Assembly (NCBI GenBank): GCA_040080215.1
Contig: JBEBIT010000008.1
Location: 14,594-78,593 of the forward strand
Reading direction: 5' to 3'
Length of the DNA: 64,000 bases
From: CAIUGU01 sp040080215
GTDB taxonomy: Bacteria; Pseudomonadota; Gammaproteobacteria; Steroidobacterales; Steroidobacteraceae
The translations under genes were made by a program, and so were the position numbers. How positions within the stretch are numbered: position 1 is the first letter of the stretch; each line of letters starts with the position of its first letter. Below, piece after piece: positions 7,933 through 16,259 of the stretch. The notes beneath the pieces are model-generated. The model was not told the DNA's origin. It saw only the letters and a program-made list of their open reading frames with translations, and ran no database searches.

Positions 7933-10095
7933 ATGAAGTACCGGATGCCCGTCGCCGTGTTGGTGGCAACACTCTGTTCCCCGCTGGGTGGGTGCGATCG
8001 CGATGGGGCGTCTGCAGGCCAGGCCGACGCCGATTGGCCCGCGTACGGTGGGCATGAAACCGGCGACCGCTATTCGGGCCTCACGCAGATCACGCCTGCC
8101 AACGTCACCAGCCTCAAGGTCGCGTGGCGCGTCGATCACGCAGGGACCGGCGAATCCCAGACGCAGCCGCTGGTCGTGGGCGGCACCGTGTACACGTATA
8201 CGCCGGACCACAAGGTGCTGGCCCTCGATGCCGCTACAGGCGAACGTCGCTGGCAGTTCGATTCCGGACTCGTCGGCACTGGCCCTGCGCGCGGCCTGAC
8301 GTGGTGGACGGACGGCAAGACGAGCCGCGTGTTTGCAAGCGTAATGAATTACCTCTTTGCGCTCGATCCTGCCACCGGCACGCCGCTGCAGGACTTCGGC
8401 GTTCAAGGCGCGGTCGACTTGCGGCAGGGTCTGCGGGGCGACCCCCACGATCACTTCGTCGCGCTGACTTCGCCCGGCATTGTCTACAAGGACCTCCTCA
8501 TCGTCGGCTTCCGCACCAGCGAGACGATGCCTGCGCCGCCCGGCGATATCCGTGCGTACGATGTCCGCACCGGCGAGCTGCGCTGGACTTTCCATACCCT
8601 GCCTGAGGCCAACGAGCCCGGCGCAGGAAGCTGGCCGGGCGACGCTCGTGCAACATCCGGAGCAGCCAACAACTGGGTAGGCATGGTGATCGATGCGGGA
8701 CGGGGCATCGTCTACGTGCCCACCGGATCCGCGGTGCCCGACTTCATCGGCATCGATCGCAAAGGCGACAACCTGTATGCGAACTCGCTGCTGGCGCTCG
8801 ATGCCGCGACGGGCAAGCGCCTGTGGCATTTCCAGCTGGTGCACCACGATATCTGGGACCGCGATCCGCCGTCGCCCCCGGTGCTACTCACGATCCGGCG
8901 CAATGGCAAGCAGATCGATGCCGTCGCACAGACGACGAAGCAGGGTTTCGTGTTCGTGTTCGATCGCGTGAGCGGCGAGCCGCTGTTTCCGGTCGAGGAA
9001 CGCGCCTACCCGGCCAGCTCGCTCCCCGGTGAAGTGGCTTCACCTACGCAGCCCTTTCCGGTGCTGCCCGAACCCATCGCGCGGCAGCGGCTGACAGAAG
9101 ACATGCTGACGACAAGGACGCCTGAGGCCCATGCTGCGGCGCTGGATCGGTTCCGGACAATGCGCAGCGACGGGCAGTTTGTTCCGCTCGCGCTTGGCAA
9201 GCCCACCGTGGTCTTCCCGGGCTTCGACGGGGGAGCCGAGTGGGGCGGCGCCGCTGTGGATCCGCGGTCGGGCGTGCTGTACGTCAATGCGAACGATGTG
9301 GCGTGGACCGGCGAGCTCGCACCTAACGTACCCGTCACGGGCGTCGCCGCGTCGCTGTACCAGGTACAGTGCGCCGCGTGTCATGGCGTCGAGCGCAAGG
9401 GCTCGCCACCCGCGTTTCCGTCACTCGTCGATGTGGGGCGGCGTCTCCCGGCTGCCGACGTTGTGACGGTCATCCGTGACGGGCGAGGCCGGATGCCGCC
9501 GTTCGGCGCGCTGGGCGCGGAATCCATTGCCCTGCTCCAGGATTATCTGGTCACCGGCAACGATCGGCCTCTGCCGAGCCCCGTGGCATCCGCAGGCCCG
9601 GTGACTGCAGCACAGGCCGGCAGGGAGCCGATGACGAGGACGCTGCGCAACCCCAGCTCGCCGGGCAAGTACCGCTTCACGGGGTACCAGAAGTTCCTGG
9701 ATGCAGACGGCTATCCCGCGATCGTACCCCCGTGGGGAACGCTCAACGCCATCGACCTCAACACCGGAAAGTATTTATGGAAGGTGCCGCTCGGCGAATA
9801 TCCTGAGCTGGTGGCGCAGGGCATGAAGGACACGGGGTCGGAAAACTACGGTGGCCCGGTCGTTACCGAGGGCGGGCTGGTGTTCATCGGCGCGACGGTG
9901 TTCGACCACAAGCTGCGCGCATTCGACAGCAGGACCGGGAAGGTGTTGTGGCAGTACGAGCTGCCCTATGCGGGGACCGCGACGCCGGCGGTCTACAGCG
10001 TGGCAGGCAAGCAGTATGTCGTCATTTCCACCAGCAACGCGCGCAACCGCAATGCGCCGCAGGGGAGCGCGCTGATCGCCTTTTCACTTCCGTGA
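7933..10095 (+). CDS. lipoprotein PQQ dehydrogenase with embedded cytochrome c domain
   Basis: 720-residue quinoprotein related to membrane glucose/quinate-type PQQ dehydrogenases. A short leader ends in SPLGGC, a plausible lipobox with Cys21, so the enzyme may be anchored by lipid in place of the usual transmembrane domain. Propeller marks: WPAYGG (35-40), the HHDIWDRDPPSPP segment (304-316, counterpart of the catalytic Asp loop of mGDH), and FVFDRVSGEP. A class I heme domain is inserted at about 475-545 (C480-C483-H484; MPPF at 521-524 as possible Met ligand), before the last propeller blades, where ENYGGP and LRAFDSRTG follow. Oxidation and electron transfer are thus on one chain. ATG 7933 was chosen for the AAGGTGCAGG just upstream and because it falls after the terminator. 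Confidence 0.87.
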   Translation: MKYRMPVAVLVATLCSPLGGCDRDGASAGQADADWPAYGGHETGDRYSGLTQITPANVTSLKVAWRVDHAGTGESQTQPLVVGGTVYTYTPDHKVLALDAATGERRWQFDSGLVGTGPARGLTWWTDGKTSRVFASVMNYLFALDPATGTPLQDFGVQGAVDLRQGLRGDPHDHFVALTSPGIVYKDLLIVGFRTSETMPAPPGDIRAYDVRTGELRWTFHTLPEANEPGAGSWPGDARATSGAANNWVGMVIDAGRGIVYVPTGSAVPDFIGIDRKGDNLYANSLLALDAATGKRLWHFQLVHHDIWDRDPPSPPVLLTIRRNGKQIDAVAQTTKQGFVFVFDRVSGEPLFPVEERAYPASSLPGEVASPTQPFPVLPEPIARQRLTEDMLTTRTPEAHAAALDRFRTMRSDGQFVPLALGKPTVVFPGFDGGAEWGGAAVDPRSGVLYVNANDVAWTGELAPNVPVTGVAASLYQVQCAACHGVERKGSPPAFPSLVDVGRRLPAADVVTVIRDGRGRMPPFGALGAESIALLQDYLVTGNDRPLPSPVASAGPVTAAQAGREPMTRTLRNPSSPGKYRFTGYQKFLDADGYPAIVPPWGTLNAIDLNTGKYLWKVPLGEYPELVAQGMKDTGSENYGGPVVTEGGLVFIGATVFDHKLRAFDSRTGKVLWQYELPYAGTATPAVYSVAGKQYVVISTSNARNRNAPQGSALIAFSLP

Positions 10096-10116
10096 GCAGG
10101 CGATCAGCGCGGCGTC

Positions 10117-10530
10117 TTACTCGGCCTTGGGACGAGCGATGTCCGTATACAGCCGCGTGCCGTCCGGCTTGTTGATGTAGAACAGGGCGCCGCCCTTGTT
10201 GCCGTCGCGCAGCGGATGGATCACCGCGTCGATGGGCTCACCGGCCTTCAGGGTCGACTTGGTCCAGCCCTGGCGGCCCATGATGACCGTGCCGCCGCCG
10301 CACTCGAAGTCCCACAGGCCGACCAGCGCCGGGTCGATGCCGGGCGCTGCGTCAACCTTGACGGTCACGTGCACGTGCGGGTTCATCCACTTGTATTCGA
10401 CTACCGTGCCCTTCACGGCGACATTCTTGTCCATCTCGAACATGGCAAACGAATGATGGGCGAGGGCCGGCATCGCGATCGCGCCAGCCAGTGCCAGGGA
10501 AGCGAGCCATCGGGAAAGGTTGGGTCTCAT
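10117..10530 (-). CDS. DUF6152 family secreted protein
   Basis: 137 residues, paralogue of the 3310-3702 protein. The signal peptide ends at ALAHHSF, again giving a mature His-His start. Shared elements are MFEMDKNV, GTVVEYKWMNPHVH, GRQGWTKSTLKAGE, HPLRDGNKG and DGTRLYTDIARPKA. It also has a single Cys (FECGGG) that the first copy lacks. I used the internal ATG at 10530 because the signal peptide starts there. Third and last gene of the leftward cassette B-A-DUF6152; it converges with the PQQ dehydrogenase gene, leaving 21 bases between the stops. Function unknown. Confidence 0.85.
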   Translation of the reverse strand: MRPNLSRWLASLALAGAIAMPALAHHSFAMFEMDKNVAVKGTVVEYKWMNPHVHVTVKVDAAPGIDPALVGLWDFECGGGTVIMGRQGWTKSTLKAGEPIDAVIHPLRDGNKGGALFYINKPDGTRLYTDIARPKAE

Positions 10531-10571
10531 CGCAGTTACTCCGTCAGTAGCCGGGCAGTCCGCTGGCAGTG

Positions 10572-11312
10572 CTATTTCGCGGACGGCGGGTTGGCAAAGA
10601 ACTCGGCGCGCTCCTTGTCGAGCGGATCGCAGTCGAGCGTTGTTTGTACTTCGTAGAACTTCGGCGCCCGCGTATAGCGGTACGCGTAGGTGTGCGGCGT
10701 CTTGAAGACCTTGGGGTCCTCCCAGGTGAACGTGACGATCAGCGCATTGCCGTTGTTCGCGAGGCGATAACGTTCGGTGAGCTTGCTGTCCGTCGTGCGG
10801 AACCCGCCTCCGGGCAGCAGCGTCAGGCCCTTGTCGCCGTCGATGCCGACGGTCGTGACGACGAACGTATTGCCTTCCCAATGCCCGACGGAGTCGCCCG
10901 TCGACGTGAAGTCATAGTCGTCGAGGAGCATGTTGTCCTTGCGGTCGAGGTAGATGTGCCTCGGCGTCGCGCGCGTCTCGAAGTTGACCAGGACCTCGTG
11001 GGCGGACTGGCGGATGTCGATCGGGCGCGGTGAATCCATGGCCATCGGCATGCCGATGAAGTAGCACCACCTGCGGGAGTTCGCATCCTTGGCCCGGTGT
11101 TCGGCAATGACGGCAGGCGTGACGGACGGCTGCAGGTTCGCTTGCGGAATATTGCGGCCGTCGTAGGGGAGTTCCCAGAAGCCGCTGATGTTATGCGGAT
11201 CGAACGACGCAGCCGGTGCCGCAGCCTGGGCAGGCAACACCATCGAGAGCGCCGTCGCCACGGTGGCGGCACGCAGCGAGGCGCGTACGAGATTCTTGAG
11301 TGCGAATGCCAT
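10572..11312 (-). CDS. secreted protein of unknown function, DLSGxW family, type A
   Basis: 246-residue exported protein, signal peptide about 1-32 (ending AQAAAP). The pattern follows the family: NISGFWE, SRRWCYFIGMP (type-A mark with Cys), PIDIRQS, HIYLDRK, DSVGHWEGN, LPGGGFRTTDS, LTERY, WEDPKVFKTPHT and a late Cys (LDCDP). It matches the 2554-3297 product in layout. The ATG at 11312 is 8 bases after the upstream gene, and the AGGAG that serves it overlaps the end of that gene. Middle gene of the inverted cassette. No biochemical function is known to me. Confidence 0.83.
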   Translation of the reverse strand: MAFALKNLVRASLRAATVATALSMVLPAQAAAPAASFDPHNISGFWELPYDGRNIPQANLQPSVTPAVIAEHRAKDANSRRWCYFIGMPMAMDSPRPIDIRQSAHEVLVNFETRATPRHIYLDRKDNMLLDDYDFTSTGDSVGHWEGNTFVVTTVGIDGDKGLTLLPGGGFRTTDSKLTERYRLANNGNALIVTFTWEDPKVFKTPHTYAYRYTRAPKFYEVQTTLDCDPLDKERAEFFANPPSAK

Positions 11313-11320
11313 GGACGTCG

Positions 11321-12157
11321 TTACTCCTGCTTGGGCGGAGCCACGCCCTGTGACTGCTTGGGATCCGCGGCGTCGCAGTACCACTCGAACGCGAGCTGCC
11401 TTGGTAGTCCGCGTTCCGCGAGGATCTCGAACGTATGCGGCTTCGTGTAGATCTTCGGGTCCGTGAAGGTGTAGCGCATCGTGAGGCGATTGCCATCGGG
11501 GGACAGGCTGTAGCGCTCGACCAGGACCGTCTCCGGCGTCTTGTAGCCGCCGGCCGGGACACCGCCTGGCGTGAGTCCGACGGTTTCGAACACCAGCGCA
11601 CCGCCTTCATAGCGGCCTACCGAATGGCCGGTCGCGGTCGGCACAAAGCGCTTGAGGTCGGGATGCGGACGGCCGTCCATGTAGATGTTCCGGCCAAGGC
11701 CCGGATTCTCACGGACGATCACGACCTCGTCGCGGTCCTGCACGATGTGGAACGCGGCCGAGTTCGGTTCAATTCCGCCAGGGAAGCCGCACGTGCCGGC
11801 AGTAACCACGTAGGCCTCGCCGTTCTGGTACTTCTTGTTCGGATCCCATGCACCCGTCCGCGGGCCTGCCTTCTTCTCGCGTTCCCGCTGTTCCGCGTAG
11901 GCCGGAGTCAGGGAGGCTTGCGGAAAACCCGCGGCGAGGTTGTCGAAACTGCCGGACCCGGTCGCATCGATGCGAACCCAGGCACCAGTCAGGTCCGGAA
12001 TGCCACCGGCCGGCTGTGCCGCGCTTGCGGGTGCGACAGTACCGAGCGCGCCCGCGGCGACCGTGATCGGGATCGCCAGCCACCGTGAGAAGCGGCGGAC
12101 AGCAGGCGGACTGCGTCTTGCAATCGTCGCGTTGGTTAGCGAAGCGTGGGCTGGCAT
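11321..12157 (-). CDS. secreted protein of unknown function, DLSGxW family, type B
   Basis: 278 residues; the leader has several Arg (RRFSRW) before a hydrophobic stretch ending ASAAQP. Family motifs: DLTGAW, GTCGFPGGI, HIVQDRDEV, NIYMDGRPHP, GHSVGRYEG, PAGGYKTPET, LVERY, FTDPKIYTKPHT, EWYCDAADP and PPKQE at the C-terminus. It is the type-B partner of 3717-4490. I chose the ATG at 12157, which has GGAG upstream, over an in-frame GTG at 12196. A class I operator (12202-12215) sits 45 bases before this start, so the leftward cassette is probably repressed by a LacI-type protein. First gene of the cassette. Confidence 0.82.
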   Translation of the reverse strand: MPAHASLTNATIARRSPPAVRRFSRWLAIPITVAAGALGTVAPASAAQPAGGIPDLTGAWVRIDATGSGSFDNLAAGFPQASLTPAYAEQREREKKAGPRTGAWDPNKKYQNGEAYVVTAGTCGFPGGIEPNSAAFHIVQDRDEVVIVRENPGLGRNIYMDGRPHPDLKRFVPTATGHSVGRYEGGALVFETVGLTPGGVPAGGYKTPETVLVERYSLSPDGNRLTMRYTFTDPKIYTKPHTFEILAERGLPRQLAFEWYCDAADPKQSQGVAPPKQE

Positions 12158-12201
12158 TGTGGGTCTCCGGAGGGCTCCATCCAGCGGCCTCGGCACTGAA
12201 A

Positions 12202-12215
12202 TGGAAACGATTACA
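12202..12215. promoter_or_regulatory. LacI-type operator, class I
   Basis: TGGAAACGATTACA; one half (CGATTACA) is identical to the sites at 2193 and 2389. It lies upstream of the leftward cassette and 87 bases beyond the stop of the lacI-family gene. Confidence 0.6.
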
Positions 12216-12301
12216 CCGTTACGATGTCGGGAATCTAGCGCAATCGATGCGCAGAGGGCAATGCTGGATCTTCGCTGCTGCAGTGCGATATCGCGAGGCG
12301 G

Positions 12302-13354
12302 TCAGTCGGCCCGGCCGGTCGAGGTACGAACGATCAGCGAATGCGGCAGGACGATGGTGCGCACCGCATCGCCCGACAGGTCGGCCTCGTCCTGCAGCAT
12401 CTCGATCATGAGCTGCATGGCCATTTCGCCGATGGCGGCCTGTGGCTGGTGGATCGTGGTCAGCGGCGGGTCGCAGTAGCCGGAAAAGCGGATGTCGTCA
12501 AAGCCGACGATCGAGATATCGCGGGGTATCCTCAGTCGGGTTTCCTTGATCGCACGAGCAGCGCCGATCGCCATTTCGTCGTTGGAGCAGAACACGCCGG
12601 TCGGCTTCATTGGCTTGCCGAGCAGCGTTTTCATCGCGGCATAGCCAGAGGGCGCCGAGAAGTCGCCGTTGACGATGAGTTCCTCGTCGACCTTGATCTT
12701 TGCCTGGGCCATGCATTGCCTGAAGCCGGCAAGCCGGTCCTTGCTCAAGGGGTTGTGCATCGGGCCCGTGATCTTGGCGATGCGCGTGTGCCCGAGGCGG
12801 ATCAGGTGCTCCGTTGCCATGGCCGCCGCCGCGACGTTGTCGATCCTCACGTTCGGCAGCTTGATGTGGTCGAAATATTCGCAAGCGGTAACGACCGGGA
12901 TGGATGAGCGCTCGTCGTCCGTCGCATTCTTGAGGATCGAGGGCAGCAGGGCGCCGAGCAGGATCAGGCCATCCGCTTCCTTGCGTGCCAGCATGGAGGC
13001 ATAGCTGTCCAGCCTTTCCTGGTTGCCCTGGCTTTCCCCAAGCAGCACCTTGTAACCGCTCAGGTGGGCGAGGTTCTCGATGCCACGGATGACGTTCGAG
13101 AAGAACGGGTTATGGATGGAAGGCACGACGACGACGATGCTGTCGCTCTTCTGGCGGCGCAGGCGGCTCGCGAGCGCATTGGGGCGGTAGCCGGACTTGC
13201 GGATTGCGTTCTCGACCCGCTCGCGGGTGGCGGCACGGACGGTGTCCGGGGAGGCCAGGGTCCTGGAGACGGTTGCGACCGAAACCTTGGCAACGCGGGC
13301 CACGTCCCGGATCGTGGGCGTCTGGCTCGTCTTCGTGCGGGTTCGGCGTGTCAT
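12302..13354 (-). CDS. LacI-family transcriptional regulator
   Basis: 350-residue repressor. The N-terminal helix-turn-helix (about 14-35) reads TIRDVARVAKVSVATVSRTL, with the recognition helix VATVSR and a hinge near NALASRLRR. A periplasmic-binding-protein-like effector domain follows: IVVVVPSIHNPFFS, GLILLGA, VRIDNVAAA and VGFDDIRFS, ending with TIHQP and a C-terminal dimer segment. The effector is normally a sugar or sugar derivative in this family. A class II palindrome (13425) lies 70 bases upstream, consistent with autoregulation; the class I site at 12202 lies downstream, next to the secreted-protein cassette. Which class it binds cannot be decided from sequence. SD sequence is weak. 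Confidence 0.93.
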   Translation of the reverse strand: MTRRTRTKTSQTPTIRDVARVAKVSVATVSRTLASPDTVRAATRERVENAIRKSGYRPNALASRLRRQKSDSIVVVVPSIHNPFFSNVIRGIENLAHLSGYKVLLGESQGNQERLDSYASMLARKEADGLILLGALLPSILKNATDDERSSIPVVTACEYFDHIKLPNVRIDNVAAAAMATEHLIRLGHTRIAKITGPMHNPLSKDRLAGFRQCMAQAKIKVDEELIVNGDFSAPSGYAAMKTLLGKPMKPTGVFCSNDEMAIGAARAIKETRLRIPRDISIVGFDDIRFSGYCDPPLTTIHQPQAAIGEMAMQLMIEMLQDEADLSGDAVRTIVLPHSLIVRTSTGRAD

Positions 13355-13424
13355 TTTTGTGGCAAGTCACAGCGGGGACCCATTGTTGCGGATGCCCGTA
13401 TACGCTGCAATGGCAAGGGACGTT

Positions 13425-13438
13425 TGACAGCGGTGTCA
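13425..13438. promoter_or_regulatory. LacI-type operator, class II
   Basis: TGACAGCGGTGTCA, a palindrome broken only at the centre, lies between the divergent lacI-family gene and the isomerase/oxidoreductase pair. It can control both directions. Confidence 0.6.
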
Positions 13439-13577
13439 GTCGCGCTGCAAGCTCCCGCGGGCCTGCCGGTCGCGTAATTGGGGATGCGCTGACCCGGCGC
13501 TGCGGGTCGCGGCGCAGTGGATAATCGAAGTCCTTGTCCCCACTGGCATGCCATCAGAATCGTTGCGGGAACCGACC

Positions 13578-14816
13578 ATGATCCAGTCTTTCAAGCCTCG
13601 CGCCATGAAGCTCAGCGTGTTGACCGCTGCATTGCGCGGACTCGTGCCGGCTGCGCGCCGCGAAGCCGACCCGGATCTGGAAGTGGAGGCGTGGCTCGAT
13701 TTCGCCCGTGAGATCGGCTCGCCCAACATCCAGCTGTCGTGTGCCCTGCATCCGGACGAAAGCGACATCCCTGCCGAGGCGATGCTCGATCCCGTGGCCA
13801 ATACGCTCGATCTGCGCAAGCCGCTGGACGCGAGGCGCGTGGCCCGTATCGAGCTTGCGATGCGTTCGACCGGAACGGGTTTGTCCGATCTCGCGTACTT
13901 CGACAACATGCTGGTTGCCGCGCCCGCCGCGCGTCGCTTGCGCCACGAGTTGATGCTGCGTGTGTTCGATGCCGCGACGGCATTGGGCGTCAAGGCGGTG
14001 TGCGGCTTTGTCGGGCGCAATCCCGATCTCGAGATGGACCAGAACCTCGCCATGTTCGAGGAGGTATTCGTGCCGCTCCTGCGCGAAGCGAAGGCGCGCG
14101 GCCTCGTGTACCGCGTCGAGCAGTGCCCGATGCCGGGCTGGAATGTCTCGGACAAGTGGCACAACAACATTGCCTACGCTCCAGGACCGTGGATTGCGTT
14201 GCACCGGATCTGCGAGAAGCACGGTGTCGGTGACCAGTTCCGCATCCACTACGATCCTTCGCATGCCATCCTCATGGGGCAGGACACCCGCTCGCTGTTC
14301 CAGTACCTCAAGGATGAGGGCTACGGGTTCCTCATCGACGGCTTCCACGTGAAGGGACAAGTGATCGATGCGCGCGGCGTGTCGGCGTGGGGGTACGGTG
14401 GCCAGACGATGCAGCGCGGCGACTGGGTGGACGGCAAGCCGGCGAGGGATCCGTCACTGCAACGAAACGCATGGAAGAAGCAGGTGGTGCTCGCGGAACA
14501 CGAATTGCCGGGCACAGCGCGACACGATCCGCTTGCATACCTGCAAAACCGCAGTGTCGACTGGCTCGATCACCAGCTCGCGGCTCGTGAGTTGCTGTCG
14601 ATCGATGCGTCGCAGACGTATCTCGTCGTCGAGCACGAGTATCCCCCGGCGCGCGTCGACGACCGCCAGAAGCTCGGGCCGATCCTCCAGGGCTCGATGG
14701 CGTTCATCAAGGCCATCGACGAGGCCGCCGCCGCAATGCACGCGCTGCAGACGGAAGTGCTTGCGGCGCAGGGGATCCCGGTCCAGGGAATCGGCCGCGA
14801 GCCCTATCGCTCCTGA
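13578..14816 (+). CDS. sugar phosphate isomerase/epimerase-fold protein (xylose-isomerase-like TIM barrel)
   Basis: 412-residue cytoplasmic protein with no leader. TIM-barrel metal-site segments are visible: YRVEQCPMPGWN, RIHYDPSHAILMGQD, FLIDGFHVKGQ and, late in the chain, YLVVEHEYPP. It is longer than typical members (about 280-300 aa), with an extra region (GGQTMQRGDW onwards) between the FHVKG and EHEY segments. It is followed after 42 bases by a Gfo/Idh/MocA oxidoreductase. This pairing also occurs in pathways that open glycosides through 3-keto intermediates and in C-deglycosylation systems (DgpA with DgpBC). That parallel is inference; the exact reaction is unknown. ATG 13578 is preferred over the in-frame ATG 13548 because of GGGAA upstream. 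Confidence 0.82.
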   Translation: MIQSFKPRAMKLSVLTAALRGLVPAARREADPDLEVEAWLDFAREIGSPNIQLSCALHPDESDIPAEAMLDPVANTLDLRKPLDARRVARIELAMRSTGTGLSDLAYFDNMLVAAPAARRLRHELMLRVFDAATALGVKAVCGFVGRNPDLEMDQNLAMFEEVFVPLLREAKARGLVYRVEQCPMPGWNVSDKWHNNIAYAPGPWIALHRICEKHGVGDQFRIHYDPSHAILMGQDTRSLFQYLKDEGYGFLIDGFHVKGQVIDARGVSAWGYGGQTMQRGDWVDGKPARDPSLQRNAWKKQVVLAEHELPGTARHDPLAYLQNRSVDWLDHQLAARELLSIDASQTYLVVEHEYPPARVDDRQKLGPILQGSMAFIKAIDEAAAAMHALQTEVLAAQGIPVQGIGREPYRS

Positions 14817-14858
14817 GTGATCGCGGCCGGACAAGAACAACAAGACGAGGGAAGCAAG

Positions 14859-16007
14859 ATGAGCTCGGAAGTGAAGGCCGACAGGCCGCTGCGTGCCGGC
14901 ATCGTGGGAGGCGGTCAGGGTGCCTTCATCGGTCGCGTGCACCGCATGGCAGTCGAGCTCGACGGTGCGGCGCGCATTGTCGCCGGGGCGCTGTCGTCTG
15001 ATCCTGCGCGCAACCGCGCGAGCGCGGCGGAATGGTTCCTCGATCGGGCCTACGACTCCTACGCGACGATGGCTATGGAAGAGGCAAAGCGGCCCGACGG
15101 TATCGACTTCGTCATCATCGCGACACCGAATCACCTGCATTTCCCGGTCGCAAAGGCCTTCCTGGATGCGGGCATCCATGTCGTGTGCGACAAGCCGATT
15201 GCGCTCTCCGTCGACGAGGCAACGACGCTCAAGACGCTCGCGGAGCAGCGGTCGCTGGTGTTCGGCCTGACCCACACTTACACGGGCTATCCCGCCGTCA
15301 TCGAAGCTCGCGAGCGGGTCCGCTCGGGCCAGGTGGGCGAAGTCCGCAAGGTGCTTGTCGAATACCTGCAGGACTGGTTGATGGATCCGCTCGAGTCCAC
15401 CGGCCAGAAGCAGGCCTCGTGGCGCACCGATCCGAAGAAGTCGGGCGAGAGCGGCTGTGTCGCCGACATCGGCACGCACTGCGAGAACCTGCTGGAGTTC
15501 ATCACTGGCCTTGAGATCAAGTCGCTGTGCGCGGACTTCAGGATCTTCGTGGAAGGCCGGCTGCTCGACGACGACGCGAACATCCTGCTGCGCATGAACA
15601 ACGGCGCGACAGGCGTGCTGACCTGCTCGCAGGTGGCATGCGGCGAATCGAACGGCCTCAGTATCCGCATCTACGGATCGGAGGGCGGGCTCGAATGGCA
15701 CCAGCAGGATCCGAACATCCTTGTCTTCAAGCCGAAAGGCCAGCCACACCAGCGTCTCGAAGTCGGTAACGGTTACATGGGCTCAGGCGCGAAGGGCGTC
15801 ACGCGACTGCCGTCCGGTCATCCCGAGGGCTACATCGAAGCGTTTGCGACTTTGTATCGCAGCATCATCCGCGACATCTGGCGCCATCGCAGCGGCGTGC
15901 CGCTCGCGAGGGACTATCCAACTGCAGCGGACGGCGTCCGCGGTCTTGCGTTCCTGGCTTGCGCGATCGATAGCGCGCGGCGCGGCGCTCAGTGGGTGGA
16001 TCTGTAG
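14859..16007 (+). CDS. Gfo/Idh/MocA family NAD(P)-dependent oxidoreductase
   Basis: 382-residue cytoplasmic dehydrogenase. The Rossmann fold starts with AGIVGGGQGAFIG (about 11-23) and continues with IIATPNHLH and the family's cofactor motif CDKPIALS. The C-terminal alpha/beta substrate domain has CVADIGTHCENLLEF (catalytic Asp/His region) and SNGLSIRIYGSEGGLEW. Family members oxidise or reduce ring hydroxyls of sugars, inositols and glycosides. The RBS is GAGGGAAG. Co-transcribed with the upstream TIM-barrel gene and probably the next step or partner of it. No signal peptide, so substrate must be in the cytoplasm. The protein is full length. Confidence 0.92.
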   Translation: MSSEVKADRPLRAGIVGGGQGAFIGRVHRMAVELDGAARIVAGALSSDPARNRASAAEWFLDRAYDSYATMAMEEAKRPDGIDFVIIATPNHLHFPVAKAFLDAGIHVVCDKPIALSVDEATTLKTLAEQRSLVFGLTHTYTGYPAVIEARERVRSGQVGEVRKVLVEYLQDWLMDPLESTGQKQASWRTDPKKSGESGCVADIGTHCENLLEFITGLEIKSLCADFRIFVEGRLLDDDANILLRMNNGATGVLTCSQVACGESNGLSIRIYGSEGGLEWHQQDPNILVFKPKGQPHQRLEVGNGYMGSGAKGVTRLPSGHPEGYIEAFATLYRSIIRDIWRHRSGVPLARDYPTAADGVRGLAFLACAIDSARRGAQWVDL

Positions 16008-16048
16008 TCGCTGATGACGCGGTTGCCGTTGGCTCCCAAAGGACGCTT

Positions 16049-16144
16049 GTGAACAGACGTGACCTTCTCGATTCAGCCTCACTTGCGACTGCGGTTTCGT
16101 TGCCCGGATCGTCCCGATCGTTCAAAACGGCCACGGCTGCGTGA
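16049..16144 (+). pseudogene. orphan twin-arginine leader remnant
   Basis: GTG start with AAAGGA 6 bases upstream opens a 31-codon frame: NRRDLLDSASLATAVSLPGS, then a few residues and TGA. It reads as the first 25-30 residues of a Tat-exported enzyme with nothing behind it. The rest of the gap up to 16259 shows no continuation in any frame that I can see. It is most simply the stump of a deleted gene; a translated leader peptide is the less likely alternative. Confidence 0.45.
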
Positions 16145-16259
16145 GGCGACCGCTTAGCGGCTACGTTCTTCCTGCAGTTGGGGAGCGTTGCAACCACCCC
16201 AACGACAACGGGTAACATTGCCCGCCTGACGTGGTTCAAGGCCGAACGAGGGGGAAAGT

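Noticed and set aside
12238..12252. GCGCAATCGATGCGC as another operator
   Set aside because: Near-palindromic with a central ATCGAT, but the flanks do not match class I or II; likely chance in GC-rich DNA.
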